In this document: piece after piece, positions 13,781 to 26,866 of the stretch
Numbering within the stretch: the first letter of the stretch is position 1
Layout: each line of letters begins with the position of its first letter
NCBI GenBank assembly: GCA_945643635.1
Contig: CALZFC010000026.1
Coordinates: 1,811,501 to 1,875,500 of the forward strand
Reading direction: 5' to 3'
Length of the DNA: 64,000 bases
From: Allodiplogaster sudhausi
Lineage: Eukaryota > Nematoda > Chromadorea > Rhabditida > Diplogasteridae
Made by a program: the position numbers and the translations under genes
The notes under the pieces: model-generated
Database searches by the model: none
What the model was told of the DNA's origin: nothing
The model's input: only the letters and a program-made list of their open reading frames with translations

Positions 13781-15191
13781 TCTCGCCACATCTTGGCTGC
13801 TGCAAAAGCAAACACCAATATTAATGTCAACATTTACTGGCAAGAAAAGCATGAAAGTCTCTTAGAACGGAACGAAAACTCCAAAACCACCGCACGCAAA
13901 AATGCCTTCAAGGTGAAAGTCGTATCGAGTTCTCGCGTGACCGTTCTTTAGCAAAAAACACACCAATTTATACCGTATTAATTGTTAAATTGCCACACTA
14001 AAATATGTCATCTAGAGCACACTGAAATGCTAATGAACTCTGCAAGCAGGCTAAATTTAGCTAAATGATATTACTGTGTTATCCTAGACATTCCGTGTCA
14101 TTATTGTGATGTTGGAATAGAATGAATAGCATTATATGGTCTATTACAGTCTATCTTTTTTCAGTATCCAGTCAGGATATCCTTCTAATGTCTCCCTCTT
14201 GAAACTATTTCAGGCTGTTGTTGTATTGTTTGCTGCGTTACTCAGTCACGCATCAAATGTCTCTACTTGAGACATGGCGGTCGTTGCTTTGTTTAGAAGT
14301 GTGTGTGTATACTTAGGAGTGCCAATGCTTTAGTTTGATCGAGTCATTGTGTTTGCCTCCGTCTCATTCTTCCTTCTTTCCCTTCGCAACACGTGCTTCC
14401 TGCGACGCCTTCGTGTCACTTTCTGCTGTATACGGGTGGAGGAGGGCACCACTGCTTGGTAGCCAGCGTGGCATGTTTCCAAGTCGTGGGTGGAATTCTC
14501 TAGTTCGTACTCTCTCTCCATCTGTTCCTCCTCCTCCTCTCTCTCTCTCTCTCTCTCCCTCTCTCTCTCTCTTACCCTCTTTCTCCGCCTCTTCCTTCTC
14601 TTCGTAGGTGCACTGCTCTTCGCGTGTCTTTTTTTCGAGCAAACAACTTCAGGGGTCCTCTGCGGGAGCGGAGGAAGGGGGCAGACCCATGGCCCCGGCT
14701 GGCTGGATAGGCAAGTCATTTGCTCTCTGTCATGCGGTCTGCTCCTTCGCCTCGCTCACTCTCCCACTCTCTCACTGTCTCTCAATCTCTCTTTCTCTCT
14801 CTCTTTCTCTCTCCCTCTTTATCTCTCCCTCTCTCTCACTCTCTCTCTCCCTCTCTCCCTCTCTCTCTCCGCGCGCTCCTCCCGCATCCACTGTCCGTTG
14901 TCGAACACCTCCTCTTACTCGTTTTCTCTCGGTTCAGTCCATCTTCTCGTCGAGATGCAACTCTCCACAGATCCCTCTGCCTCGACCACCGCCCTCACTT
15001 CATCCACTCTCTATTTTCTCTTCTCTTTCCTCTCTCTGTCTCTCTCTCTCTCTCTCTTCCGCTCTAAGCCACTCAGCCGACCGCCTTCTCTGCATCTTTC
15101 GCGTTCGATTGAGCCGAGTGGCGGGGCATCTGCGTTCCCTACTTCAGTTGTTGGGCTATGCGAAGGCCAAAGTAAGTAAGTGTATGTGTCT

Positions 15192-15193
15192 CT

Positions 15194-15242
<49 letters not shown>
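15192..15242 (+). repeat. (GA)n microsatellite
   Basis: Nearly pure GA over about 50 bp, shortly downstream of a long CT tract at 14755-15060. Confidence 0.85.
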
Positions 15243-15639
15243 AGAGGCTCTCTCTTTCCTCAAGGAAAGAGATTCTTCTATGATGACGATGACGTCTCTC
15301 TCTTCTCGTCCTTCACATATCTCCATCCTCATAGGGTGTGTTCTCTTCTAAACTTCTTTGCATATGTATGCTGTCTTGTGTCTTCCAACTATCGGAATGC
15401 CCTTCAGGGTGTGTCGACGTGTGTGTGTGTGATTTGGTCATGGTGACTGTACGACCGTCAACTTCTTCCGTTTCCGAAGAGAGACGACAGCTAAGATAGA
15501 TCGAAACGGATGACAACCTCAGCTGCCTGTCAGTTGACTCGTCCCGATTAGTGCATTCAATGAAAAGAGTAAGAGCGAGATAGAGATAGGGAGAGAATAC
15601 AAAAAATACTAGGAAAAGATAGAGAAGTTGACGAGAAGA

Positions 15640-15850
15640 GCACACAGAAAAAAATGTTATGCACAAAAAATTTATGGAAAAATTTTACGTGGAGATGTTA
15701 CGCTGAGAAAAACATGTGATGTTTTCGCCCTCGTGAGCGTCGCCTCCTCTTAAGGAAAAAAACGTAACATTTTTTGTAAATACCTGGATGATACGTGGAG
15801 CGTTACATTTGGGCATGCACAAAAATGTTATGTTTGGCTGGAAAGGCGGC
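15640..15850. repeat. ATGTTACG-rich interspersed repeat, copy 1
   Basis: It begins CACACAGAAAAAAATGTTAT and contains several copies of ATGTTA(C/T)G or its complement, a TACGTGGAGCG block at 15792-15802, and ends around ACAAAAATGTTATGTTTGGC. A related segment lies inverted at 18228-18415. No coding capacity. Confidence 0.45.
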
Positions 15851-15880
15851 GAGCGTAGGGATAGCGCCTCCTCCAAAGAG

Positions 15881-15951
15881 CGAAATACCGATCACTTCCG
15901 ATCTGGCGAGTTAAGCAACGTCGAGCGGTGACACTTAAGGGGTTCAAATCC
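15881..15951 (+). repeat. 5S rRNA-like segment joined to a tRNA-type B box (SINE-like relic)
   Basis: Bases 15896-15930 read TCCGATCTGGCGAGTTAAGC and continue AACGTCGAGCGG, which matches the internal control region of 5S rRNA and most closely the nematode form I remember. The 3' half of 5S is missing. Instead a perfect B box GGTTCAAATCC follows at 15941-15951. A 5S pseudogene is possible, but the graft suggests a 5S/tRNA-headed SINE relic. Confidence 0.5.
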
Positions 15952-16294
15952 ACATGTGGTCAACGTTTTCCCAACATGTTTTGCGCGTTTTATTTTACAT
16001 AAAAACCTACAGTATCCCGTTCAATTGTGCCATCTGAGGTCAGCTGGGTCAACATGCTGCAAATGTTACCTTTATTTTATTTTTATGAGTCAAGTGCGCA
16101 AGTGTCTTTCCGACCTTTTTAGCAGAATGAATTAATTGCTCTGTTCCAAAGAGACAGTGATATTGTCATACAACTTTAAAAGTTTATCGATCGGCAGAAA
16201 CTGCAAAATCAACTGTGAAAAAGTCTTGGACACAGTGATTTTTCAATCTCTCTCCATTTCTTGTTTTCTCCCCTTCTCTCGCAATTAGTAACTC

Positions 16295-16567
16295 TACTTA
16301 TTTATATCTCTCTCTCTCTCTCTGTCTCTCTCTCTCTTTCTCTCTTTCTCTCCCTCCCCCCCTCTCTCTCTCTCTGTATGTATCTCTGTCTCTCACTCCC
16401 TCTCTCGATATGTCTGTCTGTCTGTCTGTCTCTCTTTCTGCCTGTCTATCGCTGTCTCTCTCTGTCTGTCTTTCTGTCTCTCTCTCTCTCTATTTCTTTC
16501 TCTCCCTCCCTCTCTCTCTCTATGCATATCTCTCGTCTGTCTCTCGCTCGGTCTGTCTGGCTATCTG

Positions 16568-16620
<53 letters not shown>

Positions 16621-16650
16621 TTTCTCTCTCTCTCTCTCTCTCGACAGGTA
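16295..16650 (+). repeat. Imperfect (CT)n tract with TCTG interruptions
   Basis: About 350 bp almost purely pyrimidine on the plus strand, with runs of TGTC and TCTG. It is followed by GA-rich sequence at 16847-16975, so the strand asymmetry flips within 200 bp. Confidence 0.85.
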
Positions 16651-16675
16651 CCAGGACAGCTCTCTCGCTTTTGAT

Positions 16676-17240
16676 GCGAACACTACAAAGAGACCGAAAG
16701 GTGACTCTCTCTCTATGTCATTACATTCTGGCCAGAAAGGCGGTTCTAATGATGTACAGAGAGATGTGTAAAAGTCACGTTGAGCGTTGTTCTTGCACTT
16801 ACAAGTTTGCGTACAAGAGCGAGGAACTCCTGACATTCACTTACAAAGAGAAAGAAAGAGAGAGAATAGAAAGAGAGAGAGAGAGAGAGAGACAGAGAGA
16901 GACAGAAAGAGAAGGAGAGAGAGAAGTAGAGAGGGAGCGAGGGAGCGAAACACCGAGAGACAGAGAGAGAGACCATATTGATTAATAATTGAGCGCAGAA
17001 ACAACTGTTTCTGATTGTGAGATTTGTGAGTTTGTGTGTTTCTTTTGCTGTGAACGCTATAAAGAGACGGAAAGGTCATCTCTCTCTATGTCATTAGATT
17101 CTACACAGAATAGCGGTTCTAATGAGGTACAGAGAGATGCGGATAAATAACGTTGAGCGGTTTGATTACACGCACAAAAGCGAGGGATCCAACTTTTGCC
17201 ACACGGCCAACTCCTGACATCACGAACAGTGTTCACTTAT
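16676..17240 (+). repeat. Diverged tandem duplication (about 370-bp unit)
   Basis: Segments starting at 16676 and 17050 share AAAGAGAC-GAAAGGT, TCTCTCTCTATGTCATTA, GCGGTTCTAATGA-GTACAG and ACGTTGAGCG in the same order, with many substitutions. A nearby block, ACACGGCCAACTCCTGACAT plus CACGAACAGTGTTCAC, occurs at 17200 and again at 17400. Confidence 0.6.
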
Positions 17241-18227
17241 AAAGAGAAAGATAGTTTTTTCTGTCTTTCTTTAATTCTTTCTTTCTTTCCCTCTCTCCCT
17301 TTCTTCTCTCTCTCTCCCTTCCTTTTCTCTTTCTCTCTCGACACAGGTGCATGCCTGTCTATGTGACCTCCTCAGACCTCGATTGTGCACAGAGCGAAGC
17401 ACACGGCCAACTCCTGACATCACGAACAGTGTTCACATATATGTTCTCAGAACTCGGATGAGGTTCAGAATTACTTTTATACAACATTTAATAGCTCAAA
17501 AGAACCGCCTTTTTCTGTAGAAAAATGTAGGATAGAGAGAGACACAACATAGGTCACGTTGAGCAGTAAAACTCTCGAAAAACCTTTTGGCTCTTACAAC
17601 CAAATTGGCACAGATGGATAGACCGAGTTCGTAGAGTTCTCTCTCTCTCTTTCCTCTTTCTGTCTCTCTCTCACTCTCTCTCTCCCTCTTACTCTGTCTC
17701 TTTCCTCTTTCTGTCTCTCTCTCTCTCCATTCTCTTCTCAACGTTCTCTATTGGCACCACCCTTTTCATCTGGATAAGTTCTTCAACATTCAGATCGCGG
17801 GGGCGGGTAGTGGGGTGGCTGTGGCTTGGGTGCGGGGAGCGCGGGGTGGTGGTTCGGGTCCGGGCGGGAGCAAAAATCTCAATTCTAATTCCAGATGCAA
17901 AGACGACGACGCCAACACGACTCTACAAACCAGGTTAGCCAGTTTTTCAACTTTTGCAGTTTTTGTATTACTTGTAGGATAACGATATGTATGCTTTTAG
18001 CTCATTTTCGGACTTTTCTAATTTATTTGAATGTTTTTCAAGCATTTTTCATGTTATTTGCCCTTGCGGGTGGCTTCTGCTGCTCTCACGTTCTTAAGCA
18101 TATTTTGTTTAAAGTAATAAAGCGTTTTGTATAATAAATATGCTTAAAAATATAATAAATATGCCTAAAAACCAGTGTTTACAGCTGCATTTTATCAGTG
18201 AGAGGACATAAAGAAATGGGGCGTGGC

Positions 18228-18415
18228 TTAAGAGCAAATGCTCCCCGTCGCGGGCAAACGTAACATTTTTGTTAAATGTTACGTCGCGCGTAACATTTCG
18301 GGTTGAGCATTAAATGTAACGTCCAGAGCTACATGAGATGTTCCGGTGCATTTCAATAACATTATTGTGAAGGTCAAATGTTACGCTCCACGTAACATCC
18401 TTCTCTGTGTGAGTG
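18228..18415. repeat. ATGTTACG-rich interspersed repeat, copy 2 (inverted)
   Basis: Read on the minus strand it begins CACACAGAGAAGGATGTTAC, then TGGAGCGTAACATTT, and ends ACAAAAATGTTACGTTTGCC, in the same order as copy 1. It holds at least five CGTAACAT/ATGTTACG motifs. Confidence 0.45.
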
Positions 18416-19203
18416 TCCGATTCTTGACGTAAGAAGCAATTGATGTTTCTCTCTATCTCTATCTCTCTCTTCGTCTGTTTCTCTCTCATCCTCTCTCTCT
18501 CTTTCTCTCCCTCCCTCACGCTTGCTTGTTTGTAAGTGGGAACGGATTGGCTCAACAGCGGGTGGGGCTGCGAGTGCTGGAGAGCATTCTAGCAATGCGA
18601 ATAGAAGAGAAGAGGCGAGCGATAAGGGGAAGAAGATGGAGAGAGATAGAGTTTGTTTCGAGAATGAAAGAGAAGGCGCTGTGGAGGAGAACATTGGCCA
18701 CAGCTGAGTCAGCGAAGAGCCAACAACAACCAAAGAGGAAAGGAGCATGACCATTGATTCTCTCAGGGAACACCACACATCTCTATCTCTCACTCTACTG
18801 TCTCCCTCTTTCTCCTCTTCTCTCTCTCTCGCCCTCTTTATACTTCTCTCTATCTCTCTCTATCTCTCACTCTTCTCTCGCCCTCTTTCTCCTCTCTCGC
18901 TCTCTCTCTCTCCCTCTTTATCTCTCTCTCTTTCCTTCTCTGTCACTCCCTCTCCCTCTCTATCACTCTCGCTTCTCTCTTTGCAATGTTTGTGTGGCGT
19001 TCGATTGGCAGCAAGGCTCTTTGGGAATGGCTTAGCCAGAATGAAGTGGATTAATGTGGAAGTGATGTGTGTGCAAGGCGCTGTTGTCTGGGCTACTCTT
19101 AATGACACTTTGAGATATTCCGTGTTGGGAGGAGAAGGCAAGCTTTCTATCATGAAAACATAATAATAATAATAATGGTAAAAGGAAGCTGAGAGCTGAC
19201 TGT

Positions 19204-19205
<2 letters not shown>

Positions 19206-19261
<56 letters not shown>
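19206..19261. repeat. (TA)28 microsatellite
   Basis: Uninterrupted TA dinucleotide of about 56 bp, the only long AT repeat in a window dominated by GA/CT. Confidence 0.95.
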
Positions 19262-19265
<4 letters not shown>

Positions 19266-20689
19266 ACGCTCTATGTTGGAGTCAGTCTCATGAGACCAAG
19301 AAGACAACAACCGACATCATCACTCTCTTCTAGTCATAGAGCCCATATGACATCCCAACTCATATGACAAAAGTCGTCTGTTCAATTGCTGTTCTGCCCC
19401 TCCGTGACACACCACATACAGTGAAGATCATTGAAGGATCACCGTGTGTTCTTCTTTGGAGAGAATGTCAAACACAGACGGATAAATTTATTGTGGAGGT
19501 GAAAAGGAAAGATGCTTCTTTTTTATTTATCCTGAAATGAGCTAATTGAGAAAGTATGTAGTATGTGGTGATGATGCTCCGCACACTTGCTACAGTATAA
19601 CGGGTAACGGGTCCCAGGTGGAATGTCACTAATATTTTTTTTAAACTTTTGAGATGAAAGGTATCAGAATTATACATACGAAGTCAGTCGACAAAGTGCA
19701 AGCCTGTCGTCACTTGACGAGCAATGCGAATTGCTATAGATGTGACATTTACATTCGGTATAATTCTTAGGTAGGTTTCCGCCGCCTGACTTCTCTGGAC
19801 TCTCTCATCGCCAGTGCTCTCTAGCTTTCCGCCTGACTTCTCTGGACTCTCCGTTGCCAGCACTCTCTTGCCGCGCGTCTAGTCATCATCCGCCCCCTCA
19901 GTGTTAGTAAACCTTTTTGATGTCCGCGTCGTCGAAGGCTTCAAGAGTAGGTACTAAAAGTAGATTAGCATGCTCTCTTCCACTGGGCCCATCTTTCGCG
20001 AAGAAAAAAAACGGCATCTTGGAGTGACAGGGCGGATGTGCTCTCTCTCTCTCTCTTTCTCTCTTTCTCTGTCTCTCTCTCTCTCTTTCTCTCTCTCCCC
20101 CTCTCTCTCTCCCTCCGTTTCTCTCTCTCTCTGTCTCTCCCTTTTTTTTCCTGTCTGATAAGAGGAGTCTTCTAGTGCCGATGCTAAAAATGCGTCTTCC
20201 AAGCACACGGCGGCTAAACGTACAAGTCCCATGCACAAAAGGTTGCGCCTTTCTCCTTCTCCTTTATCTCTGACAAGCAAGCAAATTCGTGTGCCGGGAA
20301 TCATGGTTTCTTTGTTCACATATTTTACGTTTCGAAAGAGTGGCAGACGGAAAGGCGATCGGGAGTGAGATAGGCAGGAGAGAACAGAGATAAAGAGGGA
20401 CGGAAGCAGGGCAGAAAATGCGGAATTCATTGAACTGCATTTCTATCTGTCTGCTCGGAGGAAAGTGCACCATGGACGCGGTGCCCACTCTGCAACCCTT
20501 TCTCACCCTCCTCTCACTCTTCCACCCATTCTCTTTCTCTGGTTCTCTCCATCTTACGCACACTCTCCCTCGCTCTCGTCCCGCCCGGAGGACAAGGGTA
20601 CTTTCTGTTTTGCTGGCTTGATTTCTTTGTCAAACGGCGCTGCCTACTCACGCAGCAAAGAGGACGAAGAGTCGCACCATCTTCCGCCT

Positions 20690-20855
20690 CTCGCCCTCTC
20701 GCCCACTCCCAACCTCGCCCTCTTTCCCTCTCACAACCTCACCCTCTCACAACCTCGCCCTCTCACACTCTCACCCTCTCACAACCTCGCCCTCTCACAC
20801 TCTCACCCTCTCACAACCTTGCCGTCTCACCCTCTCATCATCTCACCCTCTCGCT
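20690..20855 (+). repeat. CCCTCTCACAACCTCG minisatellite
   Basis: About nine short units built on CCCTCTCACA, alternating AACCTCG and CTCTCA forms. Confidence 0.8.
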
Positions 20856-22071
20856 CGATCACCCTCCCTCCCCCCCCCCCTTCATCTACATCTCCACTTA
20901 ATTCTATAGGTTGCTTCTTTGAACACTCAATCATCTCAATAATCATTTCGCCCGAACGTGAGACGTCAATTATGGCAGATTTTCTGATTTACGAGAAGGA
21001 AATCCGACACATGCATTGAAACTCTTTTTGATTATCTTCGGATTATCTTTAGTCTTTTTTTCCTGCTTTTCGCGGAACTTTCCATAAACTACTATCGAAC
21101 ATCCTATAAATCACTAGACTTTCCCATATTTGTTTCAGAATTCAGAAAATGCAACGGGATGTTTTGGGGTTTGTTATCTACACTTTTTCTCTCTCTCTCT
21201 ATCTCTCTCTCTCTTTCTCTGTCTCTATCTCTCTCTCACTCTCTCTTGAGCCAGGTGCATTCTAACATTTTCATTCTTTCGTTTGCTTGGTAGCTGTTTC
21301 TTTATAAGCTCCAACAGGTCCCCCTGTATGCAAAGAGCCGCTGGCTGAGAGCGAAAATCATGAATAAGTTGAAGCCTCCATGTTTGATCTCTTCAATGCT
21401 TTCAAAAAAAAGAGAGAAAAATTCTTACAAAACAAATTCTTGTGCTTCTGATCGAAACGCTACAATTATTCCAGGCTAAACCGACTGCACAAACTGCTCA
21501 TAGTACGCTGATGATGGTGAGCGGTTCCTGCACAACAACAAGATGCAGAAATGTAAGTGCCAAATAACTTTTTACACGTCTTGTGGCAGCACAAACTGGC
21601 CAAAGGGGTTGCACAAAAAGGGGAGAAAGTATGGTAAGTGATGAGTGAGAACGGAGGTACAGACAGAGTTGTTGCTGATTTCGTAGTGTGGTTCGCTGCT
21701 GAGAAGTAGAGTGCGCATGTCAACTGCTCATACAAATGTTCAATCTATATACATATTTACGATTTCAGATTTGAGGGAAAATTTCAGAAAATTTCGTGCA
21801 CAACAGGCTTTTCAAGTTTACAAGAAATTGTGACAAATTCGTTGGATGAAAGTTTGATGAAAGTTTTCATATCATATTTCTGTGTGCAGCTTTCTTTACT
21901 GGTGTGAGCATTAAAGTTGTTTGGATGTAAACATCAGCCAACAACTCTCGGATTGTGAGAGCAGCTGCTGGGTTTGCTGTGTCTATGTTGGTTAGACTGC
22001 GAAGCGACGAGCAGAATATGGAACGTGGTCGATAATTCTGAATTTTGATGCCCTCTCTTCACTTCCGCCGT

Positions 22072-22105
<34 letters not shown>

Positions 22106-22684
22106 CTCTGTCTTTTCTTGTGTTAGTTCGCTCTCCTTCTCGCTCATTCTCTCTCTCTCCGCTCTCTGTTTCTCTCTCGTCATTGAATCTCTTCCATTCT
22201 GCTACTTTCTTATATTCAATGACGTCTTTCGCATTGCGCCTGAGACTTAGACGTAAGCGTAATTCCCGTAAGAATGAGACATGACACTGTGTCGCCTCCG
22301 AGATTGTCCAAAGATCGATTTCACATGAGATTTAATGGATGAAGGAAGCTTCATGCTTCAAGCGCAACAAAACAACTCGGGTCGTGGCAAATAAATTGGT
22401 CAAGCTCGATTGCTTTCTTCCTCATCCAAGATGCCTCTCATTCGGAAGTTGAGATGTTTTGAAATAAGACATTTCTGACAAACAGTCATGTAGTATCCTC
22501 ACAGGTTCCTCACTCTTTACTTAGTGTCTGCTTGCTTACTCGAACTAGAAGCTTGTATTCTATTCTATATCCAGATTATTCACTTCTTGAAATGTTTACT
22601 AAACATGAGCCGCAATACATAGACTTCAACAACATATGTATGAACGGAACAATCAGAGCGCTAGGACATCAGAGATATAGAAAA

Positions 22685-22760
22685 AGGAGGAAGAGAGAGA
22701 GAGAGAGTGAGAGAGAAAGAGAGGAGAGAGGAGAGAGAGAGAGAGAAAGAGAGGAGAGAG

Positions 22761-22793
<33 letters not shown>

Positions 22794-22895
22794 GGAGCAA
22801 TACGCAATGACAGATGTCTAGAAGGAGAGGAGGAAGGCTAGAATGAGAGTGTGCTGAGAGAGAGAGATAGATAGAGAGAGAGAGAGATTAAGAGA
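22685..22895 (+). repeat. (GA)n-rich tract
   Basis: Long purine block with internal repeats of GAGAGAGGAGAGAGGAGAGA. Confidence 0.85.
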
Positions 22896-23879
22896 GGAAG
22901 ATGCAGAGCTTCGCATTGCGGACAGCAGACATATCAGCTGATTTCCTCCTCCCTTCTCCATTGTGGCCAGTTGATACCCGCCCTATCATCGGCCTTTTCT
23001 CTCCCTCTCTCTCTCTCCTCCCTCTCTTCACTCTTCTCCTCTCGTTCCCTTGTGACTTTGTCACCTGCGCCGCTCCTCTCTCCCGCCCTTCTTGAGCCCT
23101 CTCGGGCACATCGTCAATTTATGCGAATCGTGATCGCTCTCTTTCCATATATCTTTCTCCCCCTCGTCCTCTCTCTCTCTCACTCTAGTGTCCCCTTTGA
23201 CTTTTGGTCATCCTCGCAATGACCAAGCTCAATAAATCGCAGAACGGAGAGAGAGAGAGTGAGTGAGAGAGAGAGAGAAAGAGAGAGAGAGGGATAGAGA
23301 GATCGAGAAGAAAGAGGGAGAGACATAGAGATGAGAGGGTGCAGTCTGCTTTCGTCTTGTCCAGACATTTTGTATGCGGTATATGCACCGCCCTTCCAGT
23401 CATTTTGTCTCGTGGGCTTGAAGCTTCGACGGTGAACAAAGGATGTCGTCATCCTGCGTTCTCTCAACTGCCTTCCCCATCGAGCGCTGCTCGAAACCTT
23501 CTGACACCTTTCTGCCTTCGCCTTGGCAGCTTTAGCGGTTCACGCAGCAGGTCATAAGTTGTCTCCTCCATCTACAGATGTTGAAGAAGTAACCCGCACT
23601 TCTGGCCAGAGTGCGATTCATCGCTATGGCAAGTTATCGTAGAGTTCGTGTAATATTTCAGCTTATATTTCATCATTTGTTTGCCTTCCAATATGGAATC
23701 GATGCATTGTGTGACGTGGAGAGTTACTACTTTTTTTGTCATCTTTCCGAGACTGCAGAATAGAAGATAGTACGCTTATTCTTGGCTCATTTCAAAATTC
23801 GAGAATTCTTTTCTTTCTGAGACTTGCCCGGGATCGGTATGGCTGTCGCGTTGGCAGCAAGGAGCGCACAGCGGAAAGA

Positions 23880-23902
23880 GAGAGGGGGCGGGAGCGAGAA
23901 GG

Positions 23903-23937
<35 letters not shown>

Positions 23938-24147
23938 GAGAGAGGGAGGGAGAGAGATGGGGGGAGGGAGAGAGAGAGTTAGAGAGGGAGAGAGAGAGAG
24001 AGAGGAAAGAGAGAGAGAAACTATGCATCGGAAGGGGGAGGAGAGAGAGGGGAGGGGAGAGCCCCGTGTTGTCTCCTCCCGCTCTCTCCACTCTCGCTCT
24101 CCATGGGCAACGGCCTCTCTCGCCATGCGCTAGCAATGCCTGGTGGC

Positions 24148-24186
<39 letters not shown>
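23880..24186 (+). repeat. GA-rich purine block
   Basis: Two purine tracts, 23880-24030 and 24148-24186, around a short GC-rich unique stretch. Confidence 0.85.
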
Positions 24187-26866
24187 CTCAGCCTCCTCCC
24201 CCCTCTCCTCCCCCTATCTCTCTCTCTTCCCGGGGTTGCGTTCACTCCAGTGGCGTCGTCGCCTACCTCCTCCTCGCTTCACAAGCTGTCGATACTTTGC
24301 ACAGATGAGTTGTCCATGTCTAATGGCCTTAGCCTTTCCTCTTTTCCACGGAACACTTTCTTCTTCAATTTCAACGTCCATCCTCGTCTTCAACAATCGG
24401 TTATCTCATTTTGAATGTTAATGCCAATAGATTGTTCCCAAGAGACATTCCGCATTTTATCGACAACTCTAAGTTATGACTTCGATGTTTGAGAGAGAAA
24501 AAAAACAATTGGATTTGCCGTTCTCTTATTTGCTTCATTCTTTCTGCCTTTGAGTCAGCCTAACGGCACAAAAACAAACATGCTATCTCTCTCCTCTCTC
24601 TCTCATTCTCTCTCATTCTCTCTCTTCTCTCTCCTCTCTCTCTCATTCGCTCTCATTCTCTCTCTTCTCTCTCCTCTCTCTCTCTCTCTCTTGTCATTTG
24701 TATCAGAATTCATTACAAAGCTGTCGGAAGTGAGTAGTGGAGTTGGGTATTGTTTCTCAAGCCGACTCGCCACGTAACTTTCTCTTCTCGTTTACTTCAT
24801 CCTACTTACTCTTTATCGTTCCTCTTTTCGACCCTCCCTCTCTTCCTTCTCCTCCCGACACTCTATTTTTCTCTCTTCAGTCATGTTCTTTGACCCTCTC
24901 CTACTCTTTTCCCTCTCCTTGTTGCATCCTCTCTTTTTCCCTTCCCTCTCCCTCTCAATGACGTCATGAGCCCGGGAGGCAGTGTGGTTAGCTGGTTGCG
25001 GAATGAGCATGTCTGCCGTGTCAACGGCTACCTCCACTGCCACCCGGCCGGCGCAGCCAATTGAGATCTCCTTCACCCACGCCTCTAATACCCTCCTTAT
25101 TCTCTGCTTTCCTTCAATGCGAGTCCACTGTCCTTAATAATTCTTGTTTCCCGTGCAATTATGAACATACCACTTGAAACTCTATGGGTCTCAAATGCTC
25201 TATAATTATATAAGCACGACATTTGCTATTTCTCTTTCTCTCGACATCCGGCTATCGGCGATTTCGCAATCAATGTCCACAGAGGTAACACGTTCCTTTT
25301 CCAATCTCTCTTTCTCCTTTTGTTGCAGCCATCAAGTCTTCTTTTTCAGGCAACAACAACTCTCCAGTCTTCACTCTCTCTCTCTCTCTGTCACACTCCC
25401 TCTCTCCCTCTCTCTTTCTCGCACTTTGATGTATAAAAATATCTCTGTATTTTCCTTCGCTTTGCTGTGGTATTCTGGAACATTCCATCCACATTGCAGA
25501 GTGTGATGCAGTAATCAATTGAGAAAATCCATTGAAAAGATAAATGAAAATGTTGATGAAGTTAAGGACAAAGTGTCGAGCGGAAAAGAAACTTTTTTTT
25601 CTCCTAATGTTGCTTCTCTCTATGACTGAGTGTTCTATGTGTCATGTGGGTCCATTTTAGTCAATGGCACAGAAACATTAGAAGGCCTTTTCAATTCCTG
25701 TGCCCAAGGGAAAAGTCGTCGAGATACATTGCATAATTATGCCGATTTGTCTAAGGAATTTTCTCAGGGGATGTGTTAAGTGTTTAGTTGAGTTTCATTT
25801 GTACAGTAGGCAAAAGAAGACAGGAGAAAAGCCCGGTGTAGCTGGAAGTAATGGTGCGTGCAAGCAAACAGCGTTTTGATGCTGCAGCGAGGATAAAAGA
25901 GATCGTAATAGAGACCGAGAGAGATAGAGAGAGAGAGACGGAGAGAGAGAGAGGCAGAGATAGAGACAGAGAGAGAGAATATCTCTGATTCGGATTCTTA
26001 TAGCTACTTGCACCCCCTTTTTAAATTTTGCGGGAATGCTGTCGTGTTTTTTCTTCTTCTTACACTCCCGTATAGTCATCTCTGAAGCAGTCAAAATGTA
26101 GCAGTTGACATCAAAGTTCAAAGTACTCCATTGCGAGAAGAACAGGCCATACAAATGATTTTTGTTCTTTGGTGCTCATAAGATTGTCTTTGCTATCTTT
26201 TAAATTTTTTTTTGTAAATTTCTCCGAAAGCCTTGAGAGATTACAAAGAAAGAGTCAATGAGAGGAATGTGTTTATTAATCCGATTCATGCCCTTGGAAT
26301 CGTGTGGAAAATGAGCAGCACACGCCTGAGGCATTCGGAGGATGAAATATGAATATGGAATCAAGAAGGGAAGGAAGGAAGAAGACACAGTCGAATGGGT
26401 GCAGGCAGCAAATGAACAACACTTATTAGAAACCTTTCTGTTCTCACACTCTCAAACCTCCTCGCCGCTTAACCAATAATCATGAGCAATCATTTCAATA
26501 TTATTAGCATTTCTTTTGCAAAGTAGGATCACTGTGACGCAACAATTCAAAATTGTCTACAATTTACAACCTTTTTCTAATTAAAAAAACATCTATCATT
26601 ATGAAGAGAATTGAAAAGAATGACCATCTAGAATAGATTTCCACCACCATCGCTTTGAAGCCAATTGATCTCAAAAAATGCCAGTATAAAAGAAACCAGT
26701 TTAACACGAGATCCTTCTCCACTTCATCATAATTTTCCCTTTACAAGTTGAAAATCTTTTTTTGAGAATGGAGCACAAATATGAACTTGCAATAAATTAG
26801 AGAAGAACACCGGGAATAAATCATTGAAAAGTAACCATCAAATATTCTCCTATTTCTTATTTATTA

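Larger units (their letters stand above)
13781..26866. other. Intergenic DNA between the TXNDC11-like and GABA-B genes
   Basis: Thirteen kilobases contain many CT/GA tracts, a (TA)n run, the 5S-like relic, the ATGTTACG-rich repeats and the 370-bp duplication. I found no exon chain with conserved motifs on either strand. The left edge should contain the TXNDC11-like promoter and the right edge the GABA-B 3' UTR; an AATAAA (26861-26856, minus) lies just after the GABA-B stop. Confidence 0.55.

Noticed and set aside
16261..16985. Overlapping Ser/Leu-rich frames that look like membrane proteins
   Set aside because: The hydrophobic runs come from a CT microsatellite, and two frames of the same DNA give equally long products.
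22685..22895. CRISPR-like array of short repeats
   Set aside because: The repeats are degenerate GA purines without fixed-length unique spacers, and the host is an animal.
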